Made by a program: the position numbers and the translations under genes. This document shows, piece after piece, positions 20,309-28,752 of a DNA stretch of 64,000 nt; within the stretch, counting starts at the first letter, position 1, and the number at the start of each line of letters is the position of its first letter. The notes under the pieces were generated by a model. It was not told the origin of the DNA. It saw nothing but the letters and a program-made list of their open reading frames with translations, and made no database searches. The DNA is from Roseiarcus sp963761435 (GTDB lineage Bacteria > Pseudomonadota > Alphaproteobacteria > Rhizobiales > Beijerinckiaceae): the NCBI GenBank assembly GCA_963761435.1, contig CAVXHJ010000018.1:56495-120494 (forward strand), given 5' to 3'.

Positions 20309-21412
20309 ATGTTGTGGTTCGTCCTGGCGGGAATGGCTGCTTTCGCTGTCCTCGCCGCGCTTTGGCCGCTGCTTCGCCCGTCGTCGAGCGCGAAAGCGGA
20401 CGCCGCCGCGAACGAAGCGGCGTTCTACAAGGCGCAACTCGAGGAAATCCGGCGCGACGTCGAGCGAGGACTCCTGCCGCAAGGAGAAGCGGAGAGCGCC
20501 CGCGCCGAAACCGCCCGCCGCCTCATCGCCGCGGCGTCCGGCCCCTTGCCGCCGCCGACGGCTGCTCCGCGCAACCGGCTGGCGGCAGCTGCGTTGATCG
20601 CCGTTGCGCTGCCGGCGATCGCCTTTCCGCTTTACGCAATGGTCGGCCAGCCTCGGATGCCCGACGAGCCGCTGGCGAGCCGCGAGACCGCGCCCCGGAC
20701 GAATGGCGAGATCGAGGCCGCGGTCGCCGCGGTTGAGGCGCGGCTCATCGCCAAACCCGACGACGGGAAGGGATGGGCGGTGATCGCGCCCGTCTACATG
20801 CGCCTCGCGCGTTACGCCGACGCCGCGCACGCTTATGCCGAGGCGCTCCGTCTTGTCGGCGAGGACCCGCTTCGCCGCGCCGGCTACGGCGAGGCCCTTG
20901 TCGCCGCGGCTGGCGGCGTGGTCACCGACGACGCGCGCCAGGCGTTTGATCGCGCGCTTGCGGAAGCGCCTGACCAGCCGCAAGCGCGCTTCTATCTCGC
21001 GCTGGGCGCCGAGCAGGACGGCAAGAAGGACGAGGCGATCCGCGCCTACGAGCAGCTTATCGCCAATTCGCCGCCCGACGCCCCGTGGCGAGGCGTGGTG
21101 AGTGCGCGTCTCGCCGCGCTCAGGGGCGAAGCGGCGCCGGCGGCGGCAGAGGCGGGCGCCGCCGCCTCCATTCCCGAAGCGCAGCGGCCGATGATTGAAG
21201 GTATGGTGAACCAACTCGCCACTAGGCTCGCGAGCAACGGCGGCAGCGTCGACGAATGGTCGCGCCTTATTCGCGCCTATACGGTGCTGCATGAGGCGGA
21301 GAAGGCCAAGGCGGCGCTCGCCGACGCCCGCAAGGCGCTCGCGCCCGATCCGAACGCGGTCGCGAGCCTCGACGCGCTGGCGCACGACCTTGGCCTCGGA
21401 GACGCCAATTGA
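20309..21412 (+). CDS. ccmI: Cytochrome c maturation protein CcmI
   Basis: This 367-residue protein has an N-terminal membrane segment (LMLWFVLAGMAAFAVLAALW) and a second near residues 93-115. A periplasmic TPR-like domain with repeats around ARYADAAHAYAEALRLVG and QARFYLALGAEQDGKKDEAI follows. CcmI chaperones apocytochrome c to the haem ligation complex. It is the first gene of ccmIEFH, and its stop overlaps the TTG start of ccmE. The ATG at 20309 is used; TTG codons just upstream are in frame. Confidence 0.9.
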   Translation: MLWFVLAGMAAFAVLAALWPLLRPSSSAKADAAANEAAFYKAQLEEIRRDVERGLLPQGEAESARAETARRLIAAASGPLPPPTAAPRNRLAAAALIAVALPAIAFPLYAMVGQPRMPDEPLASRETAPRTNGEIEAAVAAVEARLIAKPDDGKGWAVIAPVYMRLARYADAAHAYAEALRLVGEDPLRRAGYGEALVAAAGGVVTDDARQAFDRALAEAPDQPQARFYLALGAEQDGKKDEAIRAYEQLIANSPPDAPWRGVVSARLAALRGEAAPAAAEAGAAASIPEAQRPMIEGMVNQLATRLASNGGSVDEWSRLIRAYTVLHEAEKAKAALADARKALAPDPNAVASLDALAHDLGLGDAN

Positions 21413-21861
21413 CCCGTCGCGGCCGCCGAATCGCCCTCATCGCCGCGGCGCTCGCCGTCGTTGGCGCGGCGGCGGGGCTTGCGCTCTATGCGTTGAGCGA
21501 CAGCATCGTGTTCTTCTACAGCCCGTCCGAAGTCGTTCAGAAAGCGGCGAGGCCGGGCGCGCGGCTTCGCGTCGGCGGCCTGGTGAAGACCGGCTCGGTC
21601 GTGAAATCCGCGGACGAGACGGTCGCGTTCGTCGTCACCGACGGCGCCAACGATCTCAAGGTTTCCTATCAGGGCCTCCTGCCGGACCTGTTCCGCGAGG
21701 GTCAGGGGGTTGTAGCCGAGGGCGTGCTGGAGCCGTCCGGTCAGATGCGCGCGGAGACCATTCTCGCCAAGCACGACGAGCGCTATATGCCGCGCGAGGT
21801 CGTCGACGCGCTGAAGAAAGAGGGGCGCTGGCGGGAAGGGGAGGACGTCGCCAAGCCATGA
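21409..21861 (+). CDS. ccmE: Haem chaperone CcmE
   Basis: This 150-residue periplasmic haem chaperone is anchored by an N-terminal membrane helix (RIALIAAALAVVGAAAGLAL). The covalent haem-binding histidine is visible as H122 in AKHDERYMP, together with the OB-fold segment VVTDGANDLKVSYQG. The start is a TTG in a TTGA overlap with ccmI, and its stop overlaps the ATG of ccmF, so translation is probably coupled. Confidence 0.93.
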   Translation: MTRRGRRIALIAAALAVVGAAAGLALYALSDSIVFFYSPSEVVQKAARPGARLRVGGLVKTGSVVKSADETVAFVVTDGANDLKVSYQGLLPDLFREGQGVVAEGVLEPSGQMRAETILAKHDERYMPREVVDALKKEGRWREGEDVAKP

Positions 21862-23844
21862 TCGTCGAGATTGGCCATTTCGCCCTCGTGCTGGCGCTTT
21901 GCGCCGCCCTCGCGCAGACCATTGTCCCTTTCTGGGGCGCGCGGGTCGGCGACGGCGGCCTGATGGCGGTCGGGCCCAGCGCCGCGCTGACCCAATTTGC
22001 GCTGATCGCGATCGCCTTCGCGGCGCTGGTCAACGCGCACCTGACCTCGGACTTCTCGGTTCTCAACGTCGCCGAGAATTCGCACAGCGCCGTGCCTGCG
22101 ATCTACAAGATTTCCGGCGTATGGGGGAACCACGAAGGCTCGATGCTTCTCTGGGTCCTCATTCTGGCGGTGTTCGGCGGCATCGTCGCGCTGTTCGGCC
22201 GCGCGCTGCCGAGCGCCTTGCGCGCTGACGCTCTCGCGGTTCAGGGCGCAATCAGCGTCGCTTTCCTCGCCTTCATCATCCTGACCTCGAATCCATTCGA
22301 GCGCCTGTCGCCCGCGCCGTTCGAGGGGCGCGACCTCAATCCCATCCTCCAGGACCCGGGCCTCGCCATCCATCCGCCGCTGCTCTATCTCGGCTATGTC
22401 GGCTTCTCGATCGTCTATTCCTTCGCTGCGGCGGCGCTGATCGAAGGCCGGATCGACGCAGCTTGGGCGCGCTTTGTCCGGCCGTTCACCCTCGTCGCCT
22501 GGAGCTTCCTCACTCTCGGCATCGCCGCCGGATCGTTCTGGGCCTATTACACGCTCGGCTGGGGCGGCTTCTGGTTCTGGGATCCGGTCGAGAACGCGTC
22601 CCTCATGCCGTGGCTGGCGGGCACGGCCTTCGTGCACTCCGTCGCGGTGATGGAAAAGCGTGACGCGCTCAAAGTCTGGACGATCTTCCTCGCCATCATC
22701 GCCTTCTCGTTTTCGCTGCTCGGCACCTTTCTCGTGCGCTCGGGAGTGCTCACCTCGGTCCACGCCTTCGCCAGCGATCCGCGCCGCGGCGTGTTCATCC
22801 TGGCGATTCTGGCGCTGTTCATTCTTGGATCGTTGGTTCTCTTCGCCTGGCGCGCTCCGATGCTCAAGCAAGGTGGATTGTTTGCGCCGATCTCGCGCGA
22901 GGGCGCGCTCATCGTCAACAATCTCCTCCTGACGACGTCGTGCGCGACCGTGCTGTTCGGCACCCTCTACCCACTCGCGCTCGAGCAACTGACCGGCGAG
23001 AAGATCACTGTCGGCGCGCCATTCTTCAATCTCACCTGCGGCGCGCTGCTCCTGACCGCCTGCTTTCGTCGCGCCATTCGGCTTTTCGCTCGCCTGGAAG
23101 CGCGGCGACCTCCTGGCGGTCGCCGAGCGGCTGACCCTCGCTCTCGTCGCCGGCGCGGTGACCGCGGCCCTCGGCGCGGCATGGCTCAGCGGCGGCTCGG
23201 TCTTCGCGCCCCTGGCCGCGGGCCTCGCGATCTTCGTCATTTTCGGTACGCTGATCGAGGTCGTCATGCGCGCGCGGCGGCCGGGTCTAGGGCCTGCCGT
23301 TGCATTGAGGCGCGCTCTCGGACTGCCCTTGTCGTTCTACGGCGGGGCGCTCGCACATCTCGGCCTTGGGGTGACGCTGCTCGGCCTGTCAGGGCTCGGC
23401 TTCGGCGCCGAGACGATCGCGACCCTGCACAAGGGCGTTCCAGAACGCGTCGGGCCTTATTCGATCACCCTCGACTGGGTCGGCGAGCGGGTCGGTCCGA
23501 ATTATAAGGAGGCGGCGACGTCAATGACCGTGCGCTCCGGGGACGCCATCGTCGCCGAGATCGCGCCGGCGCGGCGGCAATTCGCCGCGCGGCAAATGAC
23601 GACGACGCAAGCGGGCCTCGCGACTTTGCGCTTCGGTCAGGTCTATGTCGCGATCGCCGACCCGACGCCCGACGGCGAGGTGCCCGCCCGCCTTTACTGG
23701 AAGCCGCTGGTCACGCTGATCTGGCTTGGCGCCGCCGCGATGGCGTTCGGGGGCGCGATGTCGCTCGCCGATCGGCGACTTCGCTTCGGCGCCGCCGCGC
23801 GGGCGAAAGCGGGCAGCGGTTCGCTGGCCCAGCCGGCCCAATGA
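21858..23844 (+). CDS. ccmF: Haem lyase CcmF, frameshifted
   Basis: This polytopic inner-membrane protein ligates haem to apocytochrome c. The tryptophan-rich WWD-type segment GWGGFWFWDPVENASLMPWL is intact, as are several membrane spans. At about 23061-23072 the frame shifts by one base. Removing one T or C from TGCTTTCGTC joins LLLTAC to VAPFGFSLAWKRGDLLAV and runs to the C-terminus, about 661 residues in all. A real break would abolish c-type cytochromes, so a sequencing or assembly indel is the simpler reading. It overlaps ccmE and ccmH by 4 bp each. Confidence 0.88.
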
Positions 23845-24314
23845 TCATGCGCCTCGGTCGTTTCGCCATTCTGGCGGCCGTCATGCTCGTATCGGCGCCC
23901 GTGCTGGCCGTGCAGCCGGACGAAGTGATGAAGGACCCCGCGCTCGAAGCGCGCGCCCGCTCACTGTCGGAGGAGTTGCGCTGTCTCGTCTGCCAGAACC
24001 AGTCGATCGACGATTCCGACGCGCCGCTCGCGCGAGACATCCGCATCCTGATCCGCCAGCGGATCGCGCAGGGCGAAAGCAACGAGACGGTGCGCGCCTA
24101 TCTCGTTTCGCGCTACGGCGATTTCATTCTCCTCAGGCCGCCGTTCAAGCCAGAAACGCTATTGTTGTGGCTGAGCCCGGCGTTGGTCCTCGGCGCCGGC
24201 CTCGGCGCCGCGCTCTTCGCCCGCCGACGCGCGCCACGGTCGACGCCGGCGCTCAGCGCCGAGGAAGAAGCGCGGCTCTCGTCGCTGACTGGCGGAGACG
24301 CTGCCGGTGGGTGA
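23841..24314 (+). CDS. ccmH: Cytochrome c maturation protein CcmH (CcmL)
   Basis: This 157-residue protein has a signal peptide, the thiol-redox motif LRCLVCQNQSI that keeps apocytochrome cysteines reduced, and one C-terminal membrane helix (LLLWLSPALVLGAGLGAALF). It corresponds to the short CcmH/CcmL type of alphaproteobacteria, which partners with the separate CcmI. It overlaps ccmF by ATGA. Confidence 0.93.
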   Translation: MIMRLGRFAILAAVMLVSAPVLAVQPDEVMKDPALEARARSLSEELRCLVCQNQSIDDSDAPLARDIRILIRQRIAQGESNETVRAYLVSRYGDFILLRPPFKPETLLLWLSPALVLGAGLGAALFARRRAPRSTPALSAEEEARLSSLTGGDAAGG

Positions 24315-24774
24315 CGTCCGACGCCTGCGGGCTGGATCGGCGCCGCGCCGGGGCGCAGCACGATGCGCCGCGCTGGCCGCGGCATTGAGCTGCGGCCTCG
24401 CCATTCCGGTTTCGGCGCTGGCCGGTTCCTGCAGCAAGGACGTCGTGGCGCAAATCCGAATGGCCTCGGGCCAGGCCTGCTGGACCTACCGCGGCGGCGC
24501 GACGACCTTTGTCGGCAGGTTCAACGTCGGCAAGACGATCACCGCTGAGATGATCGGGGAAGCGTCCGACTATGATCCGCGCAGCGGAACCGTCGCGATC
24601 GTGTCGCGTCCGCGCGATCCCAACGTCGAGGGCCCAGGCGGCTTCTTCTTTGGAGACGCGCAGGCCCCTGGCCTGTTGACGTTTGTCGCGCCCGCAAACG
24701 GAACCTACCGCTTGAGCTTCTCGCCCTGCGCGATGTGGGGCGCGCCCGGAGCGGTCAAGATTTGCGCGCGCTGA
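24307..24774 (+). CDS. Exported hypothetical protein
   Basis: This 155-residue product starts at a GTG overlapping the ccmH end by 8 bp. It has a long basic leader, then a hydrophobic stretch (ALAAALSCGLAIPVSALAG). The mature part has four cysteines (SCSKD, QACWTYRGG, SFSPCAMWG, KICAR), consistent with periplasmic disulfides. I do not recognise a family. Its coupling to ccmH suggests co-expression, not a proven role in cytochrome assembly. Confidence 0.6.
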   Translation: MGDVRRLRAGSAPRRGAARCAALAAALSCGLAIPVSALAGSCSKDVVAQIRMASGQACWTYRGGATTFVGRFNVGKTITAEMIGEASDYDPRSGTVAIVSRPRDPNVEGPGGFFFGDAQAPGLLTFVAPANGTYRLSFSPCAMWGAPGAVKICAR

Positions 24775-24786
24775 TGGGGCCGGAGG

Positions 24787-25486
24787 TCAAAACACGTTGG
24801 ATGTCGGCAGGCCGAGCGCGGTCGCTCCAGCGTAATGCGCCTGCGGTCCTGACCGGAGTGTGTGGAAACGAGCGCCCTGGATGTCCCGGAAGCGGCGTTC
24901 GAGACCAGCCGCGCGGTAGAACGATGCGCCGCCGGCAAGCTCCATCGCGAGCTCAACCGCGGCAATGGCATGACGGCCAACGAGCGTTCGCCCGATCATC
25001 ACTTCGTTGACCGTATCGGCGGAAGGGGCGTTGCGAGCGACCGTGTCGAGCATCCAGCGGTGCGCGAGCTGCGCGGCGCGGAGCTCCGTGTCCATGCGGC
25101 CGGCAAGCGACACGTCCGGCCGCGGCCTCCCCTTCGCGATATCGATTGCGATGTCGCGGGCGCTTTCCGCCACCCCGAGGTACACGGCATAGACGAGCGG
25201 AAACGCAATCGTGGCGATGATCTGGAACACCGGATGCCACTCGCCCGCCTTTCGCGAGAAAGCGACGCTGCCGTCCGGGACGAAGAGGTTCTCGATCACG
25301 ACGTCGTTGGAGCCGCTGCCGCGCATGCCGAGCACGCGCCATGTCGGCTCGATCCGCACTTCCGGCGCCTTCATGGACGCGCCAAAGTGGATCACCGAGC
25401 CGGCTGCCGTCCTCACCCTCGTGAACCGCGCCCGTCATCAGGACGCCGCCCGCCTCCGCGCCGGAGGTGAACACCTTGCGGGCGGT
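24787..25486 (-). pseudogene. Acyl-CoA dehydrogenase-like gene, C-terminal remnant
   Basis: The remnant covers about the last 230 residues of an acyl-CoA dehydrogenase-fold flavoprotein: RKVFTSGAEAGGVLMTGAVH, RIEPTWRVLGMRGSGSNDVV and the C-terminal helices with RTLVGRHAIAAVELAMELAG. The N-terminal half (roughly 140-150 residues), start codon and promoter are missing. A +1 frameshift also lies at about 25420-25440. The homology stops abruptly near 25486, directly against the truncated HxlR gene on the other strand. It is therefore a gene fragment, or the edge of a misassembly. Confidence 0.75.
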
Positions 25487-25488
25487 GA

Positions 25489-26094
25489 CGGGAGCTGCTC
25501 TGCGGCAGCACGCGCTTCAACGACTTGCGGCGCGGCGTACCGAAAATGTCGCCGGCGCTGCTGTCGAAGCGGCTCAAGGAGTTGCAGCGGGCTGGAATTG
25601 TCACGGCGTTACGCAAGCCGAACGGTTCGGTCGATTATCGCCTCTCCGAGTCCGGCGAAGAATTGCGGCCATTGATCATGGGGCTCGGCAATTGGGCTCA
25701 TCGCTGGGTGGAATTGCGGCTATCGCTGAAGAATCTCGATCCGTCGCTGCTGATGTGGGATGTGCGCCGCTGCCTGGACGTGAAGCTCATGCCCAACCGG
25801 CGCTGCACGATACAGTTTCTGTACCGGGATCTGGAGCCGCCACGGCAGAGCTGGTGGCTGGTGGTTGACGGTGGCGCAGTCGATGTCTGCAATTTCGATC
25901 CCGGCCACGAATTGGACCTTCTCGTCAGAAGCTCGCTCCGATCCATGACGGCGATCTGGATGGGGTTGACGACAATCAAGAAGGAGTTGGAGAGCGGCGA
26001 TTTGGAGCTCGATGGCGATCCGTCTCTGGCGCGTTCGATGCAACAGTGGCTCGGTCTCAGCGCCTTCGCGCCGCAATCAAGGCGGGTGCAATAG
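25489..26094 (+). pseudogene. HxlR-type regulator, 5'-truncated
   Basis: In-frame homology starts at RELLCGSTRFNDLRRG, followed by MSPALLSKRLKELQRAGIV, which is the wing and recognition part of an HxlR/DUF24 DNA-binding domain. An SCP2-like C-terminal domain follows, with sequence to the normal end. A TGA at 25486-25488 sits immediately before, and about 35 N-terminal residues are absent. An internal ATG could still start a protein lacking a complete DNA-binding domain. Together with the opposite-strand dehydrogenase remnant this marks a deletion junction. Confidence 0.75.
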
Positions 26095-26151
26095 CTCGCC
26101 GCGGCGCGCTCAGGGGGTTCGTTAATTCAGAATAATTCCTGGCGACCGGGC

Positions 26152-26760
26152 TCAGAAGTCGTCGCCCGCCTCCTCATCTTTCATCTCGTAGCGCATGATG
26201 AGCGGCGCTTGCGCGAGCGCGAACAGGAGGGTGATCGGCAGGAAGCCGAAGGTCTTGAACTTGACCCATAGGTCCGTCGTCTGCGTGCGCCAGACGATCT
26301 CGTTGAGGACCGCGAGCGCAAGGAAGAAAAACGCCCAGCGCCAGGTGAGCTTCCGCCATCCCTCCTCGGTCACGTGCAAAGCTCCATCGAAGAGGATCTT
26401 CAGCAGCGGCCGCTTGAGCCAAAGGCCGACGAACAGCGCCAAGCCGAACAAGAGATAAAGCGCCGTCGGCTTGATCTTGATCAGCGTCTCATCATGGAAA
26501 ATGAGGGTGAGGGAGCCGAAGATGAGGACGATGACCGCTGTCACCAGCGGCATGATTGGAATGCGCTTCAGCATCGCATAGGACACGGCGAGTGTCACAA
26601 ACACGCACGCCATCAGCATGCCCGTCGCGGCGAAAATGCCAAGCCGGGAATAGACGGCGAAGAACAGGACAAGCGGCCCGAGCTCGAGCGCGAACTTGAG
26701 CATCGGATTGAGCGCCTTGCGCCGCGGCGGGGCGGCTTCGGTCACGTTCGTTTCCGTCAT
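26152..26760 (-). CDS. ispZ: Inner-membrane protein IspZ/YciB (septation protein A family)
   Basis: This 202-residue protein has about five membrane helices (for example FALELGPLVLFFAVYSRLGI near the N-terminus) and the conserved segments KIKPTALYLLFG and WAFFFLALAVLNEIVWR. The family affects cell envelope and division. Its ATG overlaps the end of ftsY by 4 bp; the ftsY-ispZ pair is standard in alphaproteobacteria. Confidence 0.9.
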   Translation of the reverse strand: MTETNVTEAAPPRRKALNPMLKFALELGPLVLFFAVYSRLGIFAATGMLMACVFVTLAVSYAMLKRIPIMPLVTAVIVLIFGSLTLIFHDETLIKIKPTALYLLFGLALFVGLWLKRPLLKILFDGALHVTEEGWRKLTWRWAFFFLALAVLNEIVWRTQTTDLWVKFKTFGFLPITLLFALAQAPLIMRYEMKDEEAGDDF

Positions 26761-27836
26761 TGCGGCGAGTCCGTTCTCTCGATCCCCGCGATCGCCTCGG
26801 CGAAGTCGCGGGCGGCAAAGGGCTCGAGGTCGTCGACGCCCTCGCCGACGCCGATAAAATGCACCGGCAGCGCGAATTTGTCGGCGATCGCCACCAGGAT
26901 GCCCCCACGCGCCGTGCCGTCGAGCTTGGTCATCACGAGGCCGGTCACGCCAGCCGTCCGGCCGAAGATCTCGACCTGACTTAGCGCGTTCTGTCCCACC
27001 GTGGCGTCGAGCACCAGCAGCACGGCGTGTGGAGCTTCAGCGTCGACCTTCCTCATCACCCGGATGATCTTCTCGAGCTCGGCCATGAGCTCGGCCCGAT
27101 TCTGCAGCCGCCCGGCCGTGTCCATCAGCAGCACGTCGGCGTCAAGCTCGCGCGCGCGGACCAGCGCCTCGAAAGCGAGGCCGGCCGCGTCGGCGCCCTG
27201 CTCACGCTCGACGAGGGCGGAAAACGTGCGCCGCGCCCATATGCGCAATTGCTCGATCGCCGCGGCGCGGAAAGTGTCGCCCGCGGCGAGCACCACCGTT
27301 TTCCCTTCGGCCCTGAACTTGGCCGCGAGCTTTCCGATGGTCGTTGTCTTGCCCGAGCCGTTGACGCCGACGATCAGGATCACGAACGGCCGCTTGCTTG
27401 GTTCGATCGTCAGCGGACGTGCGACGGGGGCCAGCGTGCGCTCGACCTCGGCGGCGAGGATAGATTTGACCGCTTCGGGACTGATGCCCCTGTCGTGGCG
27501 TCCGCGTCCGATCGCTTCGCGAATCCGGCTTGCCGCGCCAAGGCCGAGGTCGGCTTGGATCAGAACGTCTTCGAGATCGTCAAGGGAGCCCGCGTCGAGT
27601 TTGCGCTTGGTGAAGATCTCGGTGACGCCACGCCCGATGCTGGTCGACGAGCGCGACAGGCCGGATCGCAGGCGCTGAAGCCAGCTCCGCTTCGGTTCCG
27701 CGGCGCCCGGTTCGGCGGGAGCGGCGGCTGGCGTCGGCGCGCGCCCCTCGGCCAGCGGCGCGGTCGCGACGCCGGCTCCGCCGAACCAGCGGCGCACGAC
27801 GCCGGGCTTCACCCTCTTCTCTTCGTCTTCATCCAA
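26757..27836 (-). CDS. ftsY: Signal recognition particle receptor FtsY
   Basis: This SRP-receptor GTPase delivers ribosome-nascent chains to the translocon. The NG domain is complete: P-loop GVNGSGKTTTIGKLA, then GDTFRAAAIEQL, DTAGRLQNRAELM and TKLDGTARGG. The N-terminal extension is short and Pro/Ala-rich rather than strongly acidic. No ATG begins the gene. The TTG at 27834-27836 is my choice, with GTG at about 27812 and a GTG at 27893 as alternatives. It is divergent from the pseudouridine synthase gene. Confidence 0.93.
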   Translation of the reverse strand: MDEDEEKRVKPGVVRRWFGGAGVATAPLAEGRAPTPAAAPAEPGAAEPKRSWLQRLRSGLSRSSTSIGRGVTEIFTKRKLDAGSLDDLEDVLIQADLGLGAASRIREAIGRGRHDRGISPEAVKSILAAEVERTLAPVARPLTIEPSKRPFVILIVGVNGSGKTTTIGKLAAKFRAEGKTVVLAAGDTFRAAAIEQLRIWARRTFSALVEREQGADAAGLAFEALVRARELDADVLLMDTAGRLQNRAELMAELEKIIRVMRKVDAEAPHAVLLVLDATVGQNALSQVEIFGRTAGVTGLVMTKLDGTARGGILVAIADKFALPVHFIGVGEGVDDLEPFAARDFAEAIAGIERTDSPQ

Positions 27837-27900
27837 CTTGAAGAAACCTCGTGACGGCGCCCCTATGCGCGACCGGCCCGGTTGGCATACCACTCAACCC

Positions 27901-28634
27901 ATGACGCCGGAAGAAACAAGAGCGCGGCTGCTTTATCGCGATGGACTGATGCTCATCCTGGACAAGCCGGCGGGGGTTCCCGTCCACCGCGGCCCGAAGG
28001 GCGGCTCAAGTCTCGAGGACGATTTCGACGCTTTGAGGTTCGGATTGCCGCGAAAACCGGCCCTCGCCCATCGGCTCGACCGCGAGACCGCGGGCTGCCT
28101 CATTCTTGGCCGCCATCACAAGGCGCTGGAGACATTGGGACTTCTGTTCAAGCAGGGCAAGATCGCCAAGACCTATTGGGCAGTCGTCGCCGGCGCGCCG
28201 AAAGACGACGAGGGCGCGATCGATTTGGCGCTTGGCCGGCTCGACGATACGCGCGGCTGGTGGATGAAGGTCGATCCGAACGGGCAAAAGGCCCTGACGC
28301 TATGGCGGGTCAAGGGCCGCGGCCAATGGCGCGGCGGGCCGATCGCGTGGCTCGAGCTTGAGCCGCAAGACCGGACGCACGCATCAATTGCGCGTCCATT
28401 GCGCGTCCCGAGGGCTGGCCTATCCTGGGCGATGCGATTTACGGCGCCCGCGCCGAGCTTCCGTTGCAGTTATTGGCGCGCAGGGTTGTCGTGCCTTTGT
28501 CGAAGTCGAAGCCGCCGATCGAGGTCGAGGCGCCCGCCCCGCCGCACATGAAGGAGGCGCTCGCGGCCTGCGGCTTTGCGGGCGATCCGCCACGGATCGA
28601 AATTCGGTCCGGCGAGACGGGCGCCGCATTGTAG
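27901..28634 (+). CDS. RluA-type RNA pseudouridine synthase with two frameshifts
   Basis: The catalytic motif HRLDRETAGCLILGR (Asp at about residue 60) and the N-terminal ILDKPAGVPVHRGPKGG are clear. Near 28363 one extra base shifts the frame into KTGRTHQLRVHCAS. Near 28410 a second extra base (CCC in TCCCGAGGG) shifts it into EGWPILGDAIYGARAELPLQ, after which the protein runs to the TAG at 28632-28634. The corrected product is about 243 residues, a normal length. The target uridine (rRNA or tRNA) cannot be assigned. Confidence 0.82.
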
Positions 28635-28752
28635 GGCGCCGGAAGGACACCGCCTCCCGTCGGACCGTCGGGCGCGGCTCCAGGCTGAGCGATTGTGCGG
28701 CGCAGCAGATTGTGAAAGGCTCATTCGATCCATCAGCAATCAGCACGAGCCC

